From Myxococcales bacterium (lineage in GTDB: Bacteria > Myxococcota_A > Polyangia > Fen-1088): DNA of 35,070 nucleotides. The stretch covers positions 1-35,070 of the forward strand of contig PLNW01000052.1 of assembly GCA_003142855.1 (NCBI GenBank), in the 5' to 3' direction. A model generated the notes under the pieces. The model was given only the letters and a program-made list of their open reading frames with translations, was not told the DNA's origin and ran no database searches. Below are positions 16,301 to 26,231 of this stretch, one piece after another (the first letter of the stretch is position 1; each line of letters begins with the position of its first letter). The position numbers were made by a program, and so were the translations under genes.

Positions 16301-19300
16301 CACGTGGATGTCGTAGCGAAGGGTCTCGCCCAGCCGAGGCAGGCTGCCGTGGTAGGTCAGCTCGCAACCCAGCAGCCGGTAGCGGCGCCGTCCCTGGTTG
16401 AGCGCATCGACGCCCAGGTAGGAGATGAGGAAGAGGTCGGCCTGGCCCGCCTCGATCATGATTCCCGCGGGCATGAATCCGCGGTGCAGGAACCACGAGT
16501 CCTCGCGCACGTCGGTCTCGGTCCACACTGTGCCCAGGCCCATCGACCCGGCCACTGCATGAAGGCCCACCACCCGATCGGCCAGCAGCAAGGGTGGCTG
16601 GGGCATGCGCACCTGGACCGCGTGCTGGTCCTGCGCTACGAACTGCGGACCAAACAGATGCGAAATACGGCCCGCGGCGTGGGTTTCCAGATCGCGGCGC
16701 GAAAAAGCGTGGCTCTGCGGCCAGCCTTGATTGGTCGACGGAGTCTGCTGGACTTCGGCACTTGGCGGCGCGACGGTGGTCGCGGCGGGCCGGTCGGCTG
16801 AAGACGACGTCAAACCCGGCGAGAAGTTGTTCGCGCCGAGCAAAATCTCCAGCGCCCGTTGGCGTCCTTCGAGAAACTGCCGGTGCGTGGCTGCTTGCTG
16901 GATCACATGGTTCTGGTGGACCTCGGCGATCTGCTGCCGATGGGCCAGCACACGGCTCAAGATCTCAGCCATCGGCCCTTGCAGTCCCGCCCCCACATGG
17001 GCGGGCGAGACAGCGGCGGCGGGTTGCGCACCGACCGTGTCCTGCAGGACCGGCGGAAGCCAGGGCGCGGGCGCCATGATCTGCACGGACAATTCGCCGA
17101 CGCCAGCGCCGGTGGTCTCTTGCGAACCGCGCGCTTGCAACGCTGGCAAGCTCGGCTCCGCTCGGTGCGCCGCGAGCGTGAACAATGGGGGTTCGGGCAG
17201 ACGCGCGCTCTTGCGCAGGGCCGCCAGAAACCCTGAACCCTCGTCGGGCGAGACATGTGCGAGCGGGCGACGCAGGTCCGCGGGCGGCTCGTCGATGAAG
17301 GTACGGGCCTCTTGCCCGCCCAGGGCTTTGGTCACGATGGCAGCGCTGAGCGGCGCCTTGCCTTTCCAGGGCGTGATCCGCTCGGCTCCCGGCGCAGCCG
17401 GAAGCACGCGATGACCGCAACACAGGGCCGCGGCCGCCACGTGCAGCAGTCCCGAGGCCGCATGCGCATGACCGAAGAGGCCGCGCAGACTCTCGCCTTC
17501 TCCCAAAGTCAGGCCCGGCTTCCTACCGTGCTCGTCGCCCAGCACCGCTAGCACCGGGTCCCCGTCGCGTCGGATGTCGTCGAGCCGTTTGAGCACCAGG
17601 ACCACGGCGGCATCGCCGCCTTGCTGTCGATCCGCGGGAAGGCAGGTGGCTGCGGCTGACAGGTGCACAGGCTCGGCCGACAGGTCCACCGCGGCTACCA
17701 GGGCCGCGTCGATTTCACCTTGCTGCAAAGCCCGGCGAGCGATGTGCAGAGCGCGAATCCCGGAAAGCTCCTCGCTGCTGACGCTCAGGCTGGGGCCGCA
17801 GAAGTCGAACTGACTGTTCAGGCGATTGCTCACGATGTTGGGCATGGCCCCGATGACGCCCGCGGCACCTAGCAGAGGGACGAAGCCGTCGCGCGCGCCC
17901 GACACCCAGTCTTGCGACGCGCCCAGTGCCTCGGCCCAGCCGGCCACACGCCAGCGCGCCCCGTGGCGCGCGATCTCGGCATCGCACTGCATGCCCACGA
18001 CGACCGAGGTTCGTTCGCGTGGCAGGGTCGATGCCACTTGCTCGACCGCCTCGCGAGCCGCGGCCAGCAGCAAGAGTTGCTGGGGCAGCGTCTCTTCCAG
18101 ATCCTTGGGCGGAAAACGCAAGCCAGCCAACGCGAGCGATACCTGGTCGGCTGGCGCGCTGTTGCCTTTCACTTGCGACCACCCCATGAAAAGCGCTTCG
18201 GCGAAATCCGCGACGCTGGTCCCGCTGCCGACCCGCGCGCCGATGGCAATGATGCCCACGTCGGAATGTCTGACCCCTTCTGCCCGTTCCGCCGGATGCG
18301 GCCCCTCACCCCCACCCTCCATAGGCGTTGAGCGGGTCAAGCGCGTTTCCAGATGGCCATTCGTGATTCGAGGACACAAGTCTTCGAATCGGGTCACCCC
18401 TCTCCCTCCGGGAGAGGGGCTTGGGGGTGAGGGTGGAGCTTCCACTGAGCCGGACGCTGAAGTCACCAAGGTGCTGTGACCGCGCCCGCAGCACGATTCG
18501 ACGTGCAATGCAGTACCCTCACCCCGGCCCTCTCCCGAAGGGAGAGGGTGGTCTACCTGCGGCCGCTTAACGTCTATTCCCCCACGCTCTCCCCGCTTCG
18601 CGGGGCGAGGGGGCTGGATACTTGAGCCGTCGGCCGGCGCGGCGACGGCCTTGCTGCGCGGGTGAGCCACTTTGGCCGAGGGTTCTTCGACGATCAGGTG
18701 TGCGTTGTTGCCGCCGAAGCCAAAGGCGCTGACCGCTGCTCGCCGCGGAAACGGATCGTTCCACGGCTCGGCCGCGCGCAGCGGGCGCAGGGCCGTGCTG
18801 TCGAGCACAGGGGTGAGCTTGTCGAGTGACGGCGTGGCTGGCCGCACGCCCGCGCGAAATGCGCCCAGCACCTTGAGCAGGCCGGCCGCGCCCGCACCGG
18901 TGATCAGGTGGCCCAGGTTGGCCTTGAGCGAGCCGATGGGCAGGGGCTCGCTCCGACCAGCGCACACTTCGGCGAGAGCGCGAATCTCGACAGCGTCGCC
19001 GACCCCGGTCCCCGTCGCGTGACATTCCACCAAAGAAATCTCCGACGGCGAAAGTTCAGCCGCGGCGTAGGCCGCGCGCAGGGCTCGCACCTGGCCTTCT
19101 TGCGAGGGAACCAGAAGGCCGCGGCCGCGGCCGTCGTTGCACAGCCCAATGCCGCGAATCACGCCCAGGATGTGATCGCCGTCGCGGCGGGCGTCTTCCA
19201 GACGTCGCAGGGCCACCAGGGCCGCGCCCTCGGCTGGCATCAGGCCATCAGCCTCGGCATGGAAGGGCCGGCTGCGACCGGTCGGGCTGAGCGCGCCCAG

Positions 19301-19996
19301 GGCGGTGAAGCCCTGATGGATGAAAAGATCGTCGGCGCGATTCACCGCCCCGGCCAGCATCAGATCCGCGCGGCCGTCGTGCAGGAGATCGCAGGCCAGC
19401 TTGATGGCGTAGATCGAAGAAGCGCACGCAGCATCCAGCGCAAACGCGACGCCGCCCAAGCCCAAGGCCTGGGCGAGAAAGTGCGCGGGCAGACCCGACA
19501 TGAAGCGATTGCGCGGGTCCACGGTTGGCAGCGCCAGGCGATCGAAGGCTTGCTTGTCCAGAAACTTCTCTAGCCAGAAGCGCTCCGCAAAGCGCGAAAG
19601 CGAAGACGAGGGATAGGAAAGGTTTCCCACCACCACACCGGCGCGAGCTTTGTCGCCACGAAAGCGAACATCATGCAGAGCTTCGCACCCGGCGTAGAGC
19701 AACCAGTGGAAGAGCGGATCGAGTGGAGCGATCTGCTCCGCAGGCACCGCGAAGCCCTGTGCATCGAAAACCTTTTCGAAGCCCTGCACGTATCCGCCGC
19801 GATCGTGCAGCGTCCGATCGTGGGTGTCCTTCGCATCCCTGGCCAGCACCAAGGCCGGCTCGATGCCCCAGCGACCGGCCGGGGCCGGACCGATCACCAC
19901 CCGCGCCTGCACCACCAATTGCCAAAGCTCGTCGGGCGACAACGCCCCGGGCAGGACGCAGCCCTGCCCCACGATGGCAATGGGCGCAAAACTCAT
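13319..19996 (-). CDS. pfa3: Pfa3-like PUFA synthase subunit: KS-CLF-DH-DH-DH-DH-acyltransferase
   Basis: Protein of 2225 residues. Residues 3-440: ketosynthase with Cys191 (DAACASS), His326 (CHATGT) and His363 (NLGH). Residues 441-578: linker holding palindromic repeats. Residues 579-905: chain-length factor, a ketosynthase homologue with GPSLSVSSEE where the Cys would be. Residues about 1005-1055: coiled coil. Then four hot-dog domains in two pairs. In each pair the first (1100-1290, motif HRGFMPAG; 1510-1700, motif MPFCVLLEVALQPCG) lacks the canonical HF...DPxxPG site, while the second has it (GHFKNDPCMPG 1380-1390; AHFFQDPVQPG 1772-1782). Residues about 1905-2150: glycerolphosphate-acyltransferase-type domain with NHQVTVE, that is His1958 four residues before Glu1963 rather than Asp. 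The terminal acyltransferase is a trait of myxobacterial Pfa3 and is thought to off-load the product onto glycerol phosphate. The start codon overlaps the pfa2 stop by 4 nt. Confidence 0.9.
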   Translation of the reverse strand: MSFAPIAIVGQGCVLPGALSPDELWQLVVQARVVIGPAPAGRWGIEPALVLARDAKDTHDRTLHDRGGYVQGFEKVFDAQGFAVPAEQIAPLDPLFHWLLYAGCEALHDVRFRGDKARAGVVVGNLSYPSSSLSRFAERFWLEKFLDKQAFDRLALPTVDPRNRFMSGLPAHFLAQALGLGGVAFALDAACASSIYAIKLACDLLHDGRADLMLAGAVNRADDLFIHQGFTALGALSPTGRSRPFHAEADGLMPAEGAALVALRRLEDARRDGDHILGVIRGIGLCNDGRGRGLLVPSQEGQVRALRAAYAAAELSPSEISLVECHATGTGVGDAVEIRALAEVCAGRSEPLPIGSLKANLGHLITGAGAAGLLKVLGAFRAGVRPATPSLDKLTPVLDSTALRPLRAAEPWNDPFPRRAAVSAFGFGGNNAHLIVEEPSAKVAHPRSKAVAAPADGSSIQPPRPAKRGERGGIDVKRPQVDHPLPSGEGRGEGTALHVESCCGRGHSTLVTSASGSVEAPPSPPSPSPGGRGVTRFEDLCPRITNGHLETRLTRSTPMEGGGEGPHPAERAEGVRHSDVGIIAIGARVGSGTSVADFAEALFMGWSQVKGNSAPADQVSLALAGLRFPPKDLEETLPQQLLLLAAAREAVEQVASTLPRERTSVVVGMQCDAEIARHGARWRVAGWAEALGASQDWVSGARDGFVPLLGAAGVIGAMPNIVSNRLNSQFDFCGPSLSVSSEELSGIRALHIARRALQQGEIDAALVAAVDLSAEPVHLSAAATCLPADRQQGGDAAVVLVLKRLDDIRRDGDPVLAVLGDEHGRKPGLTLGEGESLRGLFGHAHAASGLLHVAAAALCCGHRVLPAAPGAERITPWKGKAPLSAAIVTKALGGQEARTFIDEPPADLRRPLAHVSPDEGSGFLAALRKSARLPEPPLFTLAAHRAEPSLPALQARGSQETTGAGVGELSVQIMAPAPWLPPVLQDTVGAQPAAAVSPAHVGAGLQGPMAEILSRVLAHRQQIAEVHQNHVIQQAATHRQFLEGRQRALEILLGANNFSPGLTSSSADRPAATTVAPPSAEVQQTPSTNQGWPQSHAFSRRDLETHAAGRISHLFGPQFVAQDQHAVQVRMPQPPLLLADRVVGLHAVAGSMGLGTVWTETDVREDSWFLHRGFMPAGIMIEAGQADLFLISYLGVDALNQGRRRYRLLGCELTYHGSLPRLGETLRYDIHVDSHARQGEVRLFFFHYDCTSDGRPALTVRQGQAGFFTEEELNESAGVLWTPEGQTIKADARLDPPAVTCTRRQLSADDVRAFSEGDLFACFGPGFEAGQAHVRTPAIQNGKMLLVERVLEFDPRGGPWRRGYLRAVTPIRPDDWFFAGHFKNDPCMPGTLMFEGCLQMMAIYLAGLGYTLARDGWRFEPVPEETYRLQCRGQVVPTSRELVCEMFVEEVHDGPLPTVYADLLGTVDGLKAFHARRVGLRLVPDWPLSSRPELVREAAEPRTVAEVNGFRFDQRSLLACAWGKPSEAFGSMYAPFDGPRRVARLPGPPYHFMSRVVRIEGEMGACQAGASIEVEYDVPAEAWYFVENGHPVMPFCVLLEVALQPCGWLASFAGSALGTDQDLAFRNLDGTGQMLAEVPPGAGLLRTTATLESVSRSGGMILESFRVRCLLGETPVYEMQTGFGFFPAATFENQAGLSTTAEQSAELGAASDFLVDLTARPARFFQGSLRLAESRLLMLDRVTACDPRGGRAGLGFLRAEKTVNPAEWFFKAHFFQDPVQPGSLGLEAMLQLLQFHMLQAGLAQGMSRPRFAPIEVGRALTWKYRGQVVPQNRLITVTMEITEQGRDATGPFAVADASLWVDGKRIYQVAGLGMRIVGAETGGQGRAVTDGPAARSHTAADLVPATRDAWRSFLAGTALPVEDICRGLILRFLRQLHIADPEALHTARAGGVIFLANHQVTVESTIFAIVASALMGAPVLTLARIENQTSWLDLLMRHVFAFPGLRSPRMSQYFDRGDSASLPGIIREMSAEMVSSGRSVMVHVEGAMAHSCRTPVRKLSGAFLDMAIELGRPVVPVRFVGGLPVAPVSGEIDFPVGMGQQDIHIGVPIAPDDLRPLNYRDRRHRVIDAINNLGPPNDVEEPLPPQPAFAAAARAWSESTSANLGHAVLFRILEQLPNICPEIAALVAGARAGELRVSSTPEGRWLAELARRLLGPRGPGVVEGA
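18397..18419. repeat. Palindromic repeat unit 1 inside the pfa3 KS-CLF linker
   Basis: Perfect 10-bp stem CCCCTCTCCC (18397-18406), triloop TCC, GGGAGAGGGG (18410-18419), flanked on the right by GGGGGTGAGGGTGGA. It resembles the REP-like palindromes found between genes in many GC-rich bacteria. Here it is read through as PSPSPGGRGV, residues about 526-534. Confidence 0.85.
18528..18548. repeat. Palindromic repeat unit 2 inside the pfa3 KS-CLF linker
   Basis: Perfect 9-bp stem CCCTCTCCC (18528-18536), triloop GAA, GGGAGAGGG (18540-18548), preceded by CCCTCACCCCGG. It is read through as PLPSGEGRGEG, residues about 484-494, in a different phase from unit 1. Confidence 0.85.
18587..18609. repeat. 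Palindromic repeat unit 3 inside the pfa3 KS-CLF linker
   Basis: Stem CTCTCCCCGC (18587-18596), triloop TTC, GCGGGGCGAG (18600-18609), 10 bp with one G-T wobble, followed by GGGGGC. It is read through as PPRPAKRGERGG, residues about 462-473, in yet another phase. A fourth, partial unit (CCTCACCCCCACCCTCC, about 18304-18320) lies at the far end of the linker. Confidence 0.75.
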
Positions 19997-22900
19997 GAGC
20001 GGGCGGGCGAGCCGTTCCCGGCCCGCCGTCGGGGAGCGGGCGCCTCGGGCGGACCCGCGGGATGCTCGTCGCCCGGCAGCGCGTGCACCTCGATGCCGCG
20101 CAACTCAGCCACTACGCTGCCGTTGCTGGCCAGGAACGCGACGTCGGACACGGCCCGCTTGTGCGAGGACTCGCGGCCCGCCAGCACGCAGCGAATGGGA
20201 CCAACCGCCGGGCCCGGGTGATAGATGTGCAAGCTAGAAATGGCAGTGGGCAAAGAGGCCGCGCCCAGCTTGCGCTGCGCCCACAACACCGCTGCTTGCA
20301 AGCCACCGTCGAGCAGCGCGGGATCGAGCTGCCAGGAGCCGCCCCAACCTCGCGCCGTGACGCCTTCCAATGTCGCGGTCAGCCCGCCAGCGGCGATGCC
20401 GTCGACGGAACGAATCACCTGAAAAGCGGGGCCGTGAAACAAGACTTCGCCGTCGTAGATGGTGCCGGACCAGGGTGCCAGCTCGGCGGGCTCGGCCAAG
20501 GTACGGTCAGGAAGCGGAGAGCGCTCTTTCATCTCGCAGATGGCCGAGTAGTGCCGGCTGCCGTCAGCTCCCAGCAGCTCGACGGCAATGGTGGCCTCGT
20601 GGCCGTTGGAGAGCTGGCGCGCGCGCAACACGAACCGCTCGGCTCCGCCGTCGTCGAAGTGGCTGAGGCGAATCCCGCGCAGCACCTGCACCTCGCGGCA
20701 GGCCGCCAGGGTGAGATCCGGGCGGCAGGCGCGCGCCGCGCGGGCAAACCACTCCAGCACCAGCGCCACCGGCACGACCACGGCGCCGCGCACGCGATGC
20801 CCGTCGAGGAAAGCCCAGTGCGCGCGGTCGACCACCATCTCAGCTTCGATTTTCAGTGCCCCTGGCTCGGCCGGGCGGTGTCCCGAAACCGCGCCGCCGA
20901 TCACCACCTCGGCGTCACCCGCTGCACACAGCTCGTCGCGCATGAGGCGGGCACCCTCCGCGAGCGGAATCAGCGGAACGCCCATGCTGGCAAAACGCGT
21001 GCGCACGCCCGCGTCGACCATGCCGCCGTCCCACGGCCCCCAGCCCAGTGCGCGCACCAGACAGCGCGGCCCGCGCCGACGCTGCTCGAGCGCGGCCACC
21101 TTGTTGAGCACCTCGTTGGCCATGGCGTAGTCCGCCTGGCCTTGGTTGCCTGAATGGCCCGCCACCGACGAGAAAAGCAAGAGAAACGCCAGCTCGTCGT
21201 CGACCGTGGCATCGAGCAACGAGCGCAGACCCACCACCTTGGTGCGGAACACCTTGGCGAACTGGGCGTCGGTCTTGTCCGCGATGAGCTTGTCGGCCAG
21301 AGTGCCGGCCCCGTGGATGACGCCGGTGATGGAACCCCAACTCGCGCGAGCCTGCGCCACAACCTCGGCCACCGCACGCGCGTCGCTGACGTCCACGGCC
21401 AGATAGCGGGCCTCGCCGCCGGCACTGCCGATGGCCTGCAGGGTGCGGCGGATCTCGCGCACCGCCAGGATGGCGGCCACGCGGCTGCCCAGCTTGGCCG
21501 GGCTGGCGGACTCGCCCCGGGCTTTGACCTCGGTCAAAAGCACGCGCTTGAGCTCGGCATCACTCTCGACCCCGCGACAGCACACGGGCTCGTCTTCCAC
21601 GGGCGTGCGACCGAGCAGGAGGAAACGGCAGCGGGCCGCGCGCGCCAACTCGATCACGCAGGCAGCGGTCACACCGCGAGCCCCGCCGGAAACCACCACC
21701 ACCGACTGCGAATCGAGCGGCAACGCCGAGAGCGCGGGCAAGGGCGCCGCCACCGTTTGCAATACCAGCCGCGCTCCCTCGACGGGAAGGCCCACTTCGT
21801 GCTCCACGCCACCTGACAGCAGCTCCGCGCACAGGGCGGCGGCCACCTCGTCGGGCGAACGGCCCACACGGCCGATGTCGATGGCGCGCACATGCGCGGA
21901 CGGCCACTCGATGGCCGCGGTTCGCGCCAAGGCCGCCGGCCCGGCCAGCCAGGCGCGCTCGCAGCCCGACAGACCGAAGTCCCCGCCGGTATCTTGCACG
22001 GTCACGAAGGTGCCGCCTTCCTTGGCAAAGCGAGTCGCCACCACGCGAGCCGCGCGCAGCACTTCGCGGTTCACGGCGACCACGTCTTCGATACAGGGGG
22101 CGGCGCGCAGGCCACCCAGGAAGATGACGGCATCCGCGTCGGCCGGGATCTCGTGAACCAGCCGAGCCTTGGCGCCGCGGGCGCCCAGCTTTTCGACCAA
22201 GGCTGTCCCCACGCCAGCGCCATCGTCGGTCACCACCAGATTGCGAGCGGCCACCAGGCCTGGCGTGGCCAGGCCCAGGGCTGGGGCGGCAACCGCACGC
22301 AGCGCGAATCGCCCGATCGATGCTTGAGTGATCGACGCCGGGCTTGGCGCTGGCGACACCGCCGCCACTGCGTGGGGCCTGGGCGCTTGAGACTCGACGC
22401 TGGCGGGCTTGACCTCGCTGGCGGCAGCCGCACAGCCCGCTTGCTCACCCAGGTACGCGACCATCTCGCGCAAGCTGCGCATGCCGGCCATGCGCGCGGC
22501 GCTCACCTCGGGCAAGCCAGGTGCCTTCTCGGTCACGGCTGACAGGATCTCGACGCGCTTGATGGAATCGACGCCGAGATCGGTTTCCAGGTCCATGTCC
22601 AGGCCCACCATCTCCGCCGGGTAGCCGGTCTTGGCCGCCACCACGCTCAACATGAGAGCCTGCAGGTCGGCCAGTGAAATGGCAACTGGCGCTGCTGACA
22701 CGGGAGCTTCGCGCGACGGAGCAACGACTCCAGGCAATGCTGCTGCCGCGACGGATGCGGGAGCCGGAGCCGCAAGCGGCGCGGTCGGTATGGTGGTCGC
22801 CGGCGGCGCTGGGGCCATCACCGACGGGACAGGCGGGGCGAGGCTGGGCACCCAAGCCGGCACCTCGGCCAGCGCGGGCAGCGACGAGAGAACGGAGGTG

Positions 22901-25900
22901 CCGCCCAGCATGCTGGCCAGGTTGGCCAGCGAAGTCTCGGACGCGCGCAAGAACGCCGCGTGCGACTCGGCCATGGCGCGCTGAAAAACCGCATGCGCCT
23001 CAGCGGTCTGACGCTGGCTTTCCTGAAACGCACGAACCCAGGCGAGTTGCACAGCCGGATCGCCGCTGGAGGCCGCAGCGACGGGCGCCGAAGGCAGAGC
23101 GGACGCCGAAGCCACGCTGGCGGGCTCGGCTGGAAGTGACGGTGGATTAGGCTTGGGCAATGCGACTGCTCCTTGTACGGGCGGATAGATCTTCCCGTAG
23201 CTCGATCCGTTCATCTTCAACGCCATGGCGGGCTTGCGCCGCGTGCGCGGGTCGGCCACGGACGCAAAAGCGGCCCACAGCGGCGCATAGTCCACAGCCA
23301 CACCCGCGACTGACAGCAGGGCCAACCCCTGTTGCAGGCTGGCCCAGCCCGGCCGTCCCTTGCGGTCAAGGGTGATCGCCCGATGCGGACGCGACTTGAG
23401 AATGTGGCCGACCAGCCCGGTCAACACGCGGCCCGGCCCCACCTCGACAAAGGTGCGCACGCCAGACGCGTGCATGGCCTCGATCTGCTCGACGAAGCGA
23501 ACCGGCTTGGCCAGCTGATGAGCCAAGAGATCGCGCATGGCCTCGGGCTCGCTGGGATAGGGCGCCGCGCTGGTGTTGGCGAACACGGGGATCGACGGCG
23601 CGGTCAGGGGCACAGAGGCCAAGAACGCGCGCAGCGGCTGCGCCGCCGGACTGACCAGCGACGAGTGGAACGCGGTCGCAACTTCCAGCCGCGTGGCTGC
23701 CATGCCCTTTTCGCTCAAGCGTCGCTCCACTTCGGCGACAGCCTCGGTCGCGCCCGAGAGCACGAGCTGCTTGGGACTGTTGTGGTTGGCCACCACCACG
23801 TCGAGCTTCCACTCGTCGAGCAAGGGCTGCACGTCCTCGCGCCGAGCTGCCACCGAAGTCATGGCTCCGGGCACGGCTGCGGCGGCGGCCATCAATTCGC
23901 CGCGCCGACGCGCAAGCCGCAAGAGATCCTCGGCAGTCAGCGCGCCGGCCGCGCAGAGTGCCGTCAGCTCGCCGAAGCTGTGCCCAGCCACGGCGACAGG
24001 TTCCACGCCGGCCTCACGCAAGATCGCCAGCAGGGCCAGGCTGGTCGCACCCAGCGCGGGCTGGGCCCACTCGGTCGCGGTCAGGCGCGCGCGCTGCTCA
24101 CTTCGCGCAGCCTCGTCGAACACAGGCCGCGGAAACACGACATCGTGCAGACGGACACCCGGAGCGAATTCGATCTCGGCTGCGCGATCCCACACGCCCA
24201 GCGCGGTCGCACTGGCCATGGCCACATCCGCGCCCATGTACAAAGACTGGCTGCCCTGGCCAGGGAAGAGAAAACCGACGCTGCCCTCCGCAGGCCCGGC
24301 GCAAAAATCGATTCCACCTGGCACGGAGAAACTGTTGCCCGCGGCCAGCAGTTCTGCGGCCTTGGAAAGTTTCCCGACGAGATCCGCGCTGGATTCGGCG
24401 AACACAGCCAGGCGTGCCGGCGCCGCGGCGTCGAATGACTCCTGCGTCGAGCGGGCCAGAAACGTCAGCATCGCAGCATCGGCCGCCTCGCCAGCCAGTT
24501 CGCGACAGCGCGTGGCCACGGCCTCGGCTGAGGCGCCACTTAGAAGCACAGCCTCGCCGCCGGCCGGTCGCACACGCCAGGCGCGCTGACCTGGGCCGGT
24601 GTACTCCTGCAGCGCCACGTGGAAATTCGATCCGCCGAATCCGAACGAGCTGACCGATGCGCGGCGCGGGTGGCGTTGGTCGCGCACCCAGGGCCGCGCC
24701 ATGGTGTTGATGCAAAACGGACTCTCGTCGACGTTCAACTTGGGATCCGGCCGATCGACCTTGATGGTCGGCGGCAGCACCCGGTGGTGCAGCGCCATCA
24801 CGGTCTTGAACAGCCCAGCCGCTCCGGCCGCGGCCTTGGTGTGACCAATCTGCGATTTCACCGATCCCAGCGCGCACCAGCCGCGATCCTTGCGCCCGCT
24901 CTCCTCGAAGACGGTGCGCAGGGCCTCGAACTCGGCCGCGTCGCCGGCCTTGGTGCCGGTGCCGTGCGCCTCCACCAGCTCCACAGTTTCAGGACCATAG
25001 CCCGCGTCCTGGTACGCGCGCCGCAAGGCCTTGGCCTGACCCGCGGGTGCTGGCGCATAGATGCTCTTGGTACGACCGTCGGACGAGCTGCCCACGCCGG
25101 CCACCACGGCGTAGATGCGATCCCCGTCGCGCTCGGCATCGGCCAGGCGCTTGAGCGCCACCATGCCGATGCCTTCGCCCAGCAAGGTGCCGTCCGCGCC
25201 ATCCGAGAATGGCCGGCAATCGCCGGTCGGCGACAGCGCCGGCGTCTTGCTGAAGCAGATGTACATGAAGATGTCGTTCATGGTGTCGGCCCCGCCAGTG
25301 ATGACGAGATCCGAGTGACCCATGTGCAGCTCGGCCATGGCCATGGACAGGGCGGACAGGCTGCTGGCGCAAGCCGCGTCGGTCACGCAGTTGGTGCCGC
25401 CCAAATCGAGGCGATTGGCGATGCGGCCAGCGACGACGTTGCCCAAGATTCCAGGGAAAGAACTCTCCTGCCATTCGACGTAGTGGGCGGCGATGCGCTC
25501 GCACGCGTCGGTGACCTTGTCTTCGGCTAGGCCCATCTCGCGCAGCGCCTTGACCCACACTGGTCGCTGCAGCCGGCTGACCATCGAGCCGAGCAGTTCC
25601 TGCGCCGAGGTCACGCCCAGGATCACACTCACGCGGTCGCGCGGCAGATCCTTGAACGATCCTCCGCACGCATCTTCCAGCACCTGTTGCGCCACGATGA
25701 GCGCCAGGAGCTGGTTGGTGTCGGTCGACGGAAGAATCGACGGCGGCACGCCCCACTCGACGGGATCGAAGTCGACCTGGGGCAGAAACGCGCCCCGCTT
25801 GCAGTAGGTCTTGTCGCGCGCGCGCGGGTCCGGGTCGTAGTAGTCGTCAATCAGCCAGTGGCTGGCCGGCACATCCGTGATGAGATCGCGGCCGGCCAGG

Positions 25901-25995
25901 ATGTCGCGCCAGAAGCCGTCCTTCTCGATGGAGCCAGGAAAAAGGGCGGCGACCCCGACCACGGCAATGGGCTGGTGTTTTGGGTGAGTCTTCAT
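19993..25995 (-). CDS. pfa2: Pfa2-like PUFA synthase subunit: KS-AT-ACP-KR-DH with a single ACP
   Basis: Protein of 2000 residues, starting at the KS domain itself. Residues 8-460: ketosynthase with Cys209 (DAACASS), His344 (EAHGTGT) and His385 (IGH). Residues 572-905: malonyl-type acyltransferase with GQGSQ, Ser673 in GHSFGE and AFHSS (His777). Residues about 980-1025: coiled coil. Residues about 1050-1105: Ala/Pro linker. Residues 1106-1187: one acyl carrier protein with [11 protein letters not shown] (Ser1144 is the phosphopantetheine site). Residues about 1250-1700: ketoreductase with [10 protein letters not shown] and the SSVAG...ADYAMAN active site. Residues about 1715-1975: PKS-type dehydratase with His1733 ([10 protein letters not shown]) and Asp1896 (LLDGGLQ). 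This is the domain order of myxobacterial Pfa2, but PUFA synthases normally carry several tandem ACPs; I find only one. It is the first gene of a two-gene leftward operon with pfa3 (4-nt overlap). No Shine-Dalgarno is evident. Confidence 0.92.
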   Translation of the reverse strand: MKTHPKHQPIAVVGVAALFPGSIEKDGFWRDILAGRDLITDVPASHWLIDDYYDPDPRARDKTYCKRGAFLPQVDFDPVEWGVPPSILPSTDTNQLLALIVAQQVLEDACGGSFKDLPRDRVSVILGVTSAQELLGSMVSRLQRPVWVKALREMGLAEDKVTDACERIAAHYVEWQESSFPGILGNVVAGRIANRLDLGGTNCVTDAACASSLSALSMAMAELHMGHSDLVITGGADTMNDIFMYICFSKTPALSPTGDCRPFSDGADGTLLGEGIGMVALKRLADAERDGDRIYAVVAGVGSSSDGRTKSIYAPAPAGQAKALRRAYQDAGYGPETVELVEAHGTGTKAGDAAEFEALRTVFEESGRKDRGWCALGSVKSQIGHTKAAAGAAGLFKTVMALHHRVLPPTIKVDRPDPKLNVDESPFCINTMARPWVRDQRHPRRASVSSFGFGGSNFHVALQEYTGPGQRAWRVRPAGGEAVLLSGASAEAVATRCRELAGEAADAAMLTFLARSTQESFDAAAPARLAVFAESSADLVGKLSKAAELLAAGNSFSVPGGIDFCAGPAEGSVGFLFPGQGSQSLYMGADVAMASATALGVWDRAAEIEFAPGVRLHDVVFPRPVFDEAARSEQRARLTATEWAQPALGATSLALLAILREAGVEPVAVAGHSFGELTALCAAGALTAEDLLRLARRRGELMAAAAAVPGAMTSVAARREDVQPLLDEWKLDVVVANHNSPKQLVLSGATEAVAEVERRLSEKGMAATRLEVATAFHSSLVSPAAQPLRAFLASVPLTAPSIPVFANTSAAPYPSEPEAMRDLLAHQLAKPVRFVEQIEAMHASGVRTFVEVGPGRVLTGLVGHILKSRPHRAITLDRKGRPGWASLQQGLALLSVAGVAVDYAPLWAAFASVADPRTRRKPAMALKMNGSSYGKIYPPVQGAVALPKPNPPSLPAEPASVASASALPSAPVAAASSGDPAVQLAWVRAFQESQRQTAEAHAVFQRAMAESHAAFLRASETSLANLASMLGGTSVLSSLPALAEVPAWVPSLAPPVPSVMAPAPPATTIPTAPLAAPAPASVAAAALPGVVAPSREAPVSAAPVAISLADLQALMLSVVAAKTGYPAEMVGLDMDLETDLGVDSIKRVEILSAVTEKAPGLPEVSAARMAGMRSLREMVAYLGEQAGCAAAASEVKPASVESQAPRPHAVAAVSPAPSPASITQASIGRFALRAVAAPALGLATPGLVAARNLVVTDDGAGVGTALVEKLGARGAKARLVHEIPADADAVIFLGGLRAAPCIEDVVAVNREVLRAARVVATRFAKEGGTFVTVQDTGGDFGLSGCERAWLAGPAALARTAAIEWPSAHVRAIDIGRVGRSPDEVAAALCAELLSGGVEHEVGLPVEGARLVLQTVAAPLPALSALPLDSQSVVVVSGGARGVTAACVIELARAARCRFLLLGRTPVEDEPVCCRGVESDAELKRVLLTEVKARGESASPAKLGSRVAAILAVREIRRTLQAIGSAGGEARYLAVDVSDARAVAEVVAQARASWGSITGVIHGAGTLADKLIADKTDAQFAKVFRTKVVGLRSLLDATVDDELAFLLLFSSVAGHSGNQGQADYAMANEVLNKVAALEQRRRGPRCLVRALGWGPWDGGMVDAGVRTRFASMGVPLIPLAEGARLMRDELCAAGDAEVVIGGAVSGHRPAEPGALKIEAEMVVDRAHWAFLDGHRVRGAVVVPVALVLEWFARAARACRPDLTLAACREVQVLRGIRLSHFDDGGAERFVLRARQLSNGHEATIAVELLGADGSRHYSAICEMKERSPLPDRTLAEPAELAPWSGTIYDGEVLFHGPAFQVIRSVDGIAAGGLTATLEGVTARGWGGSWQLDPALLDGGLQAAVLWAQRKLGAASLPTAISSLHIYHPGPAVGPIRCVLAGRESSHKRAVSDVAFLASNGSVVAELRGIEVHALPGDEHPAGPPEAPAPRRRAGNGSPARS

Positions 25996-26031
25996 GCGCT
26001 ACGCGTAACGGCCAGGCGGCCGGGAGCGCGG

Positions 26032-26060
26032 AGTATAGGGGAGAAACCCCCCAAGAACCC
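26032..26060 (-). promoter_or_regulatory. Candidate promoter of the pfa2-pfa3 operon
   Basis: On the minus strand a TATACT -10 hexamer (26037 down to 26032) stands out in a very GC-rich context, 36 nt before the pfa2 ATG. A GGGGGGTTTCTCCCC inverted repeat abuts it upstream and could bind a regulator; the -35 (GGGTTC at 26060-26055, 17-nt spacer) is weak. The remainder of the divergent gap (25996-26231) shows no other signal. Confidence 0.35.
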
Positions 26061-26231
26061 GCCCAGGTTGATGCGTCGGCGTGGGCGCGAGGACGCTATG
26101 CGTTGTGGGCGGCGGAACATCTTCGCGGACGGGACGCCGGTCAGTTTCGCCCTCTGCCACAAGACTCCGGCAGTTGCCATTGCCGGATGTCCCCGCTGCG
26201 AGCGCTTTAGCGTTATCCTGTCGCCAAGGTC

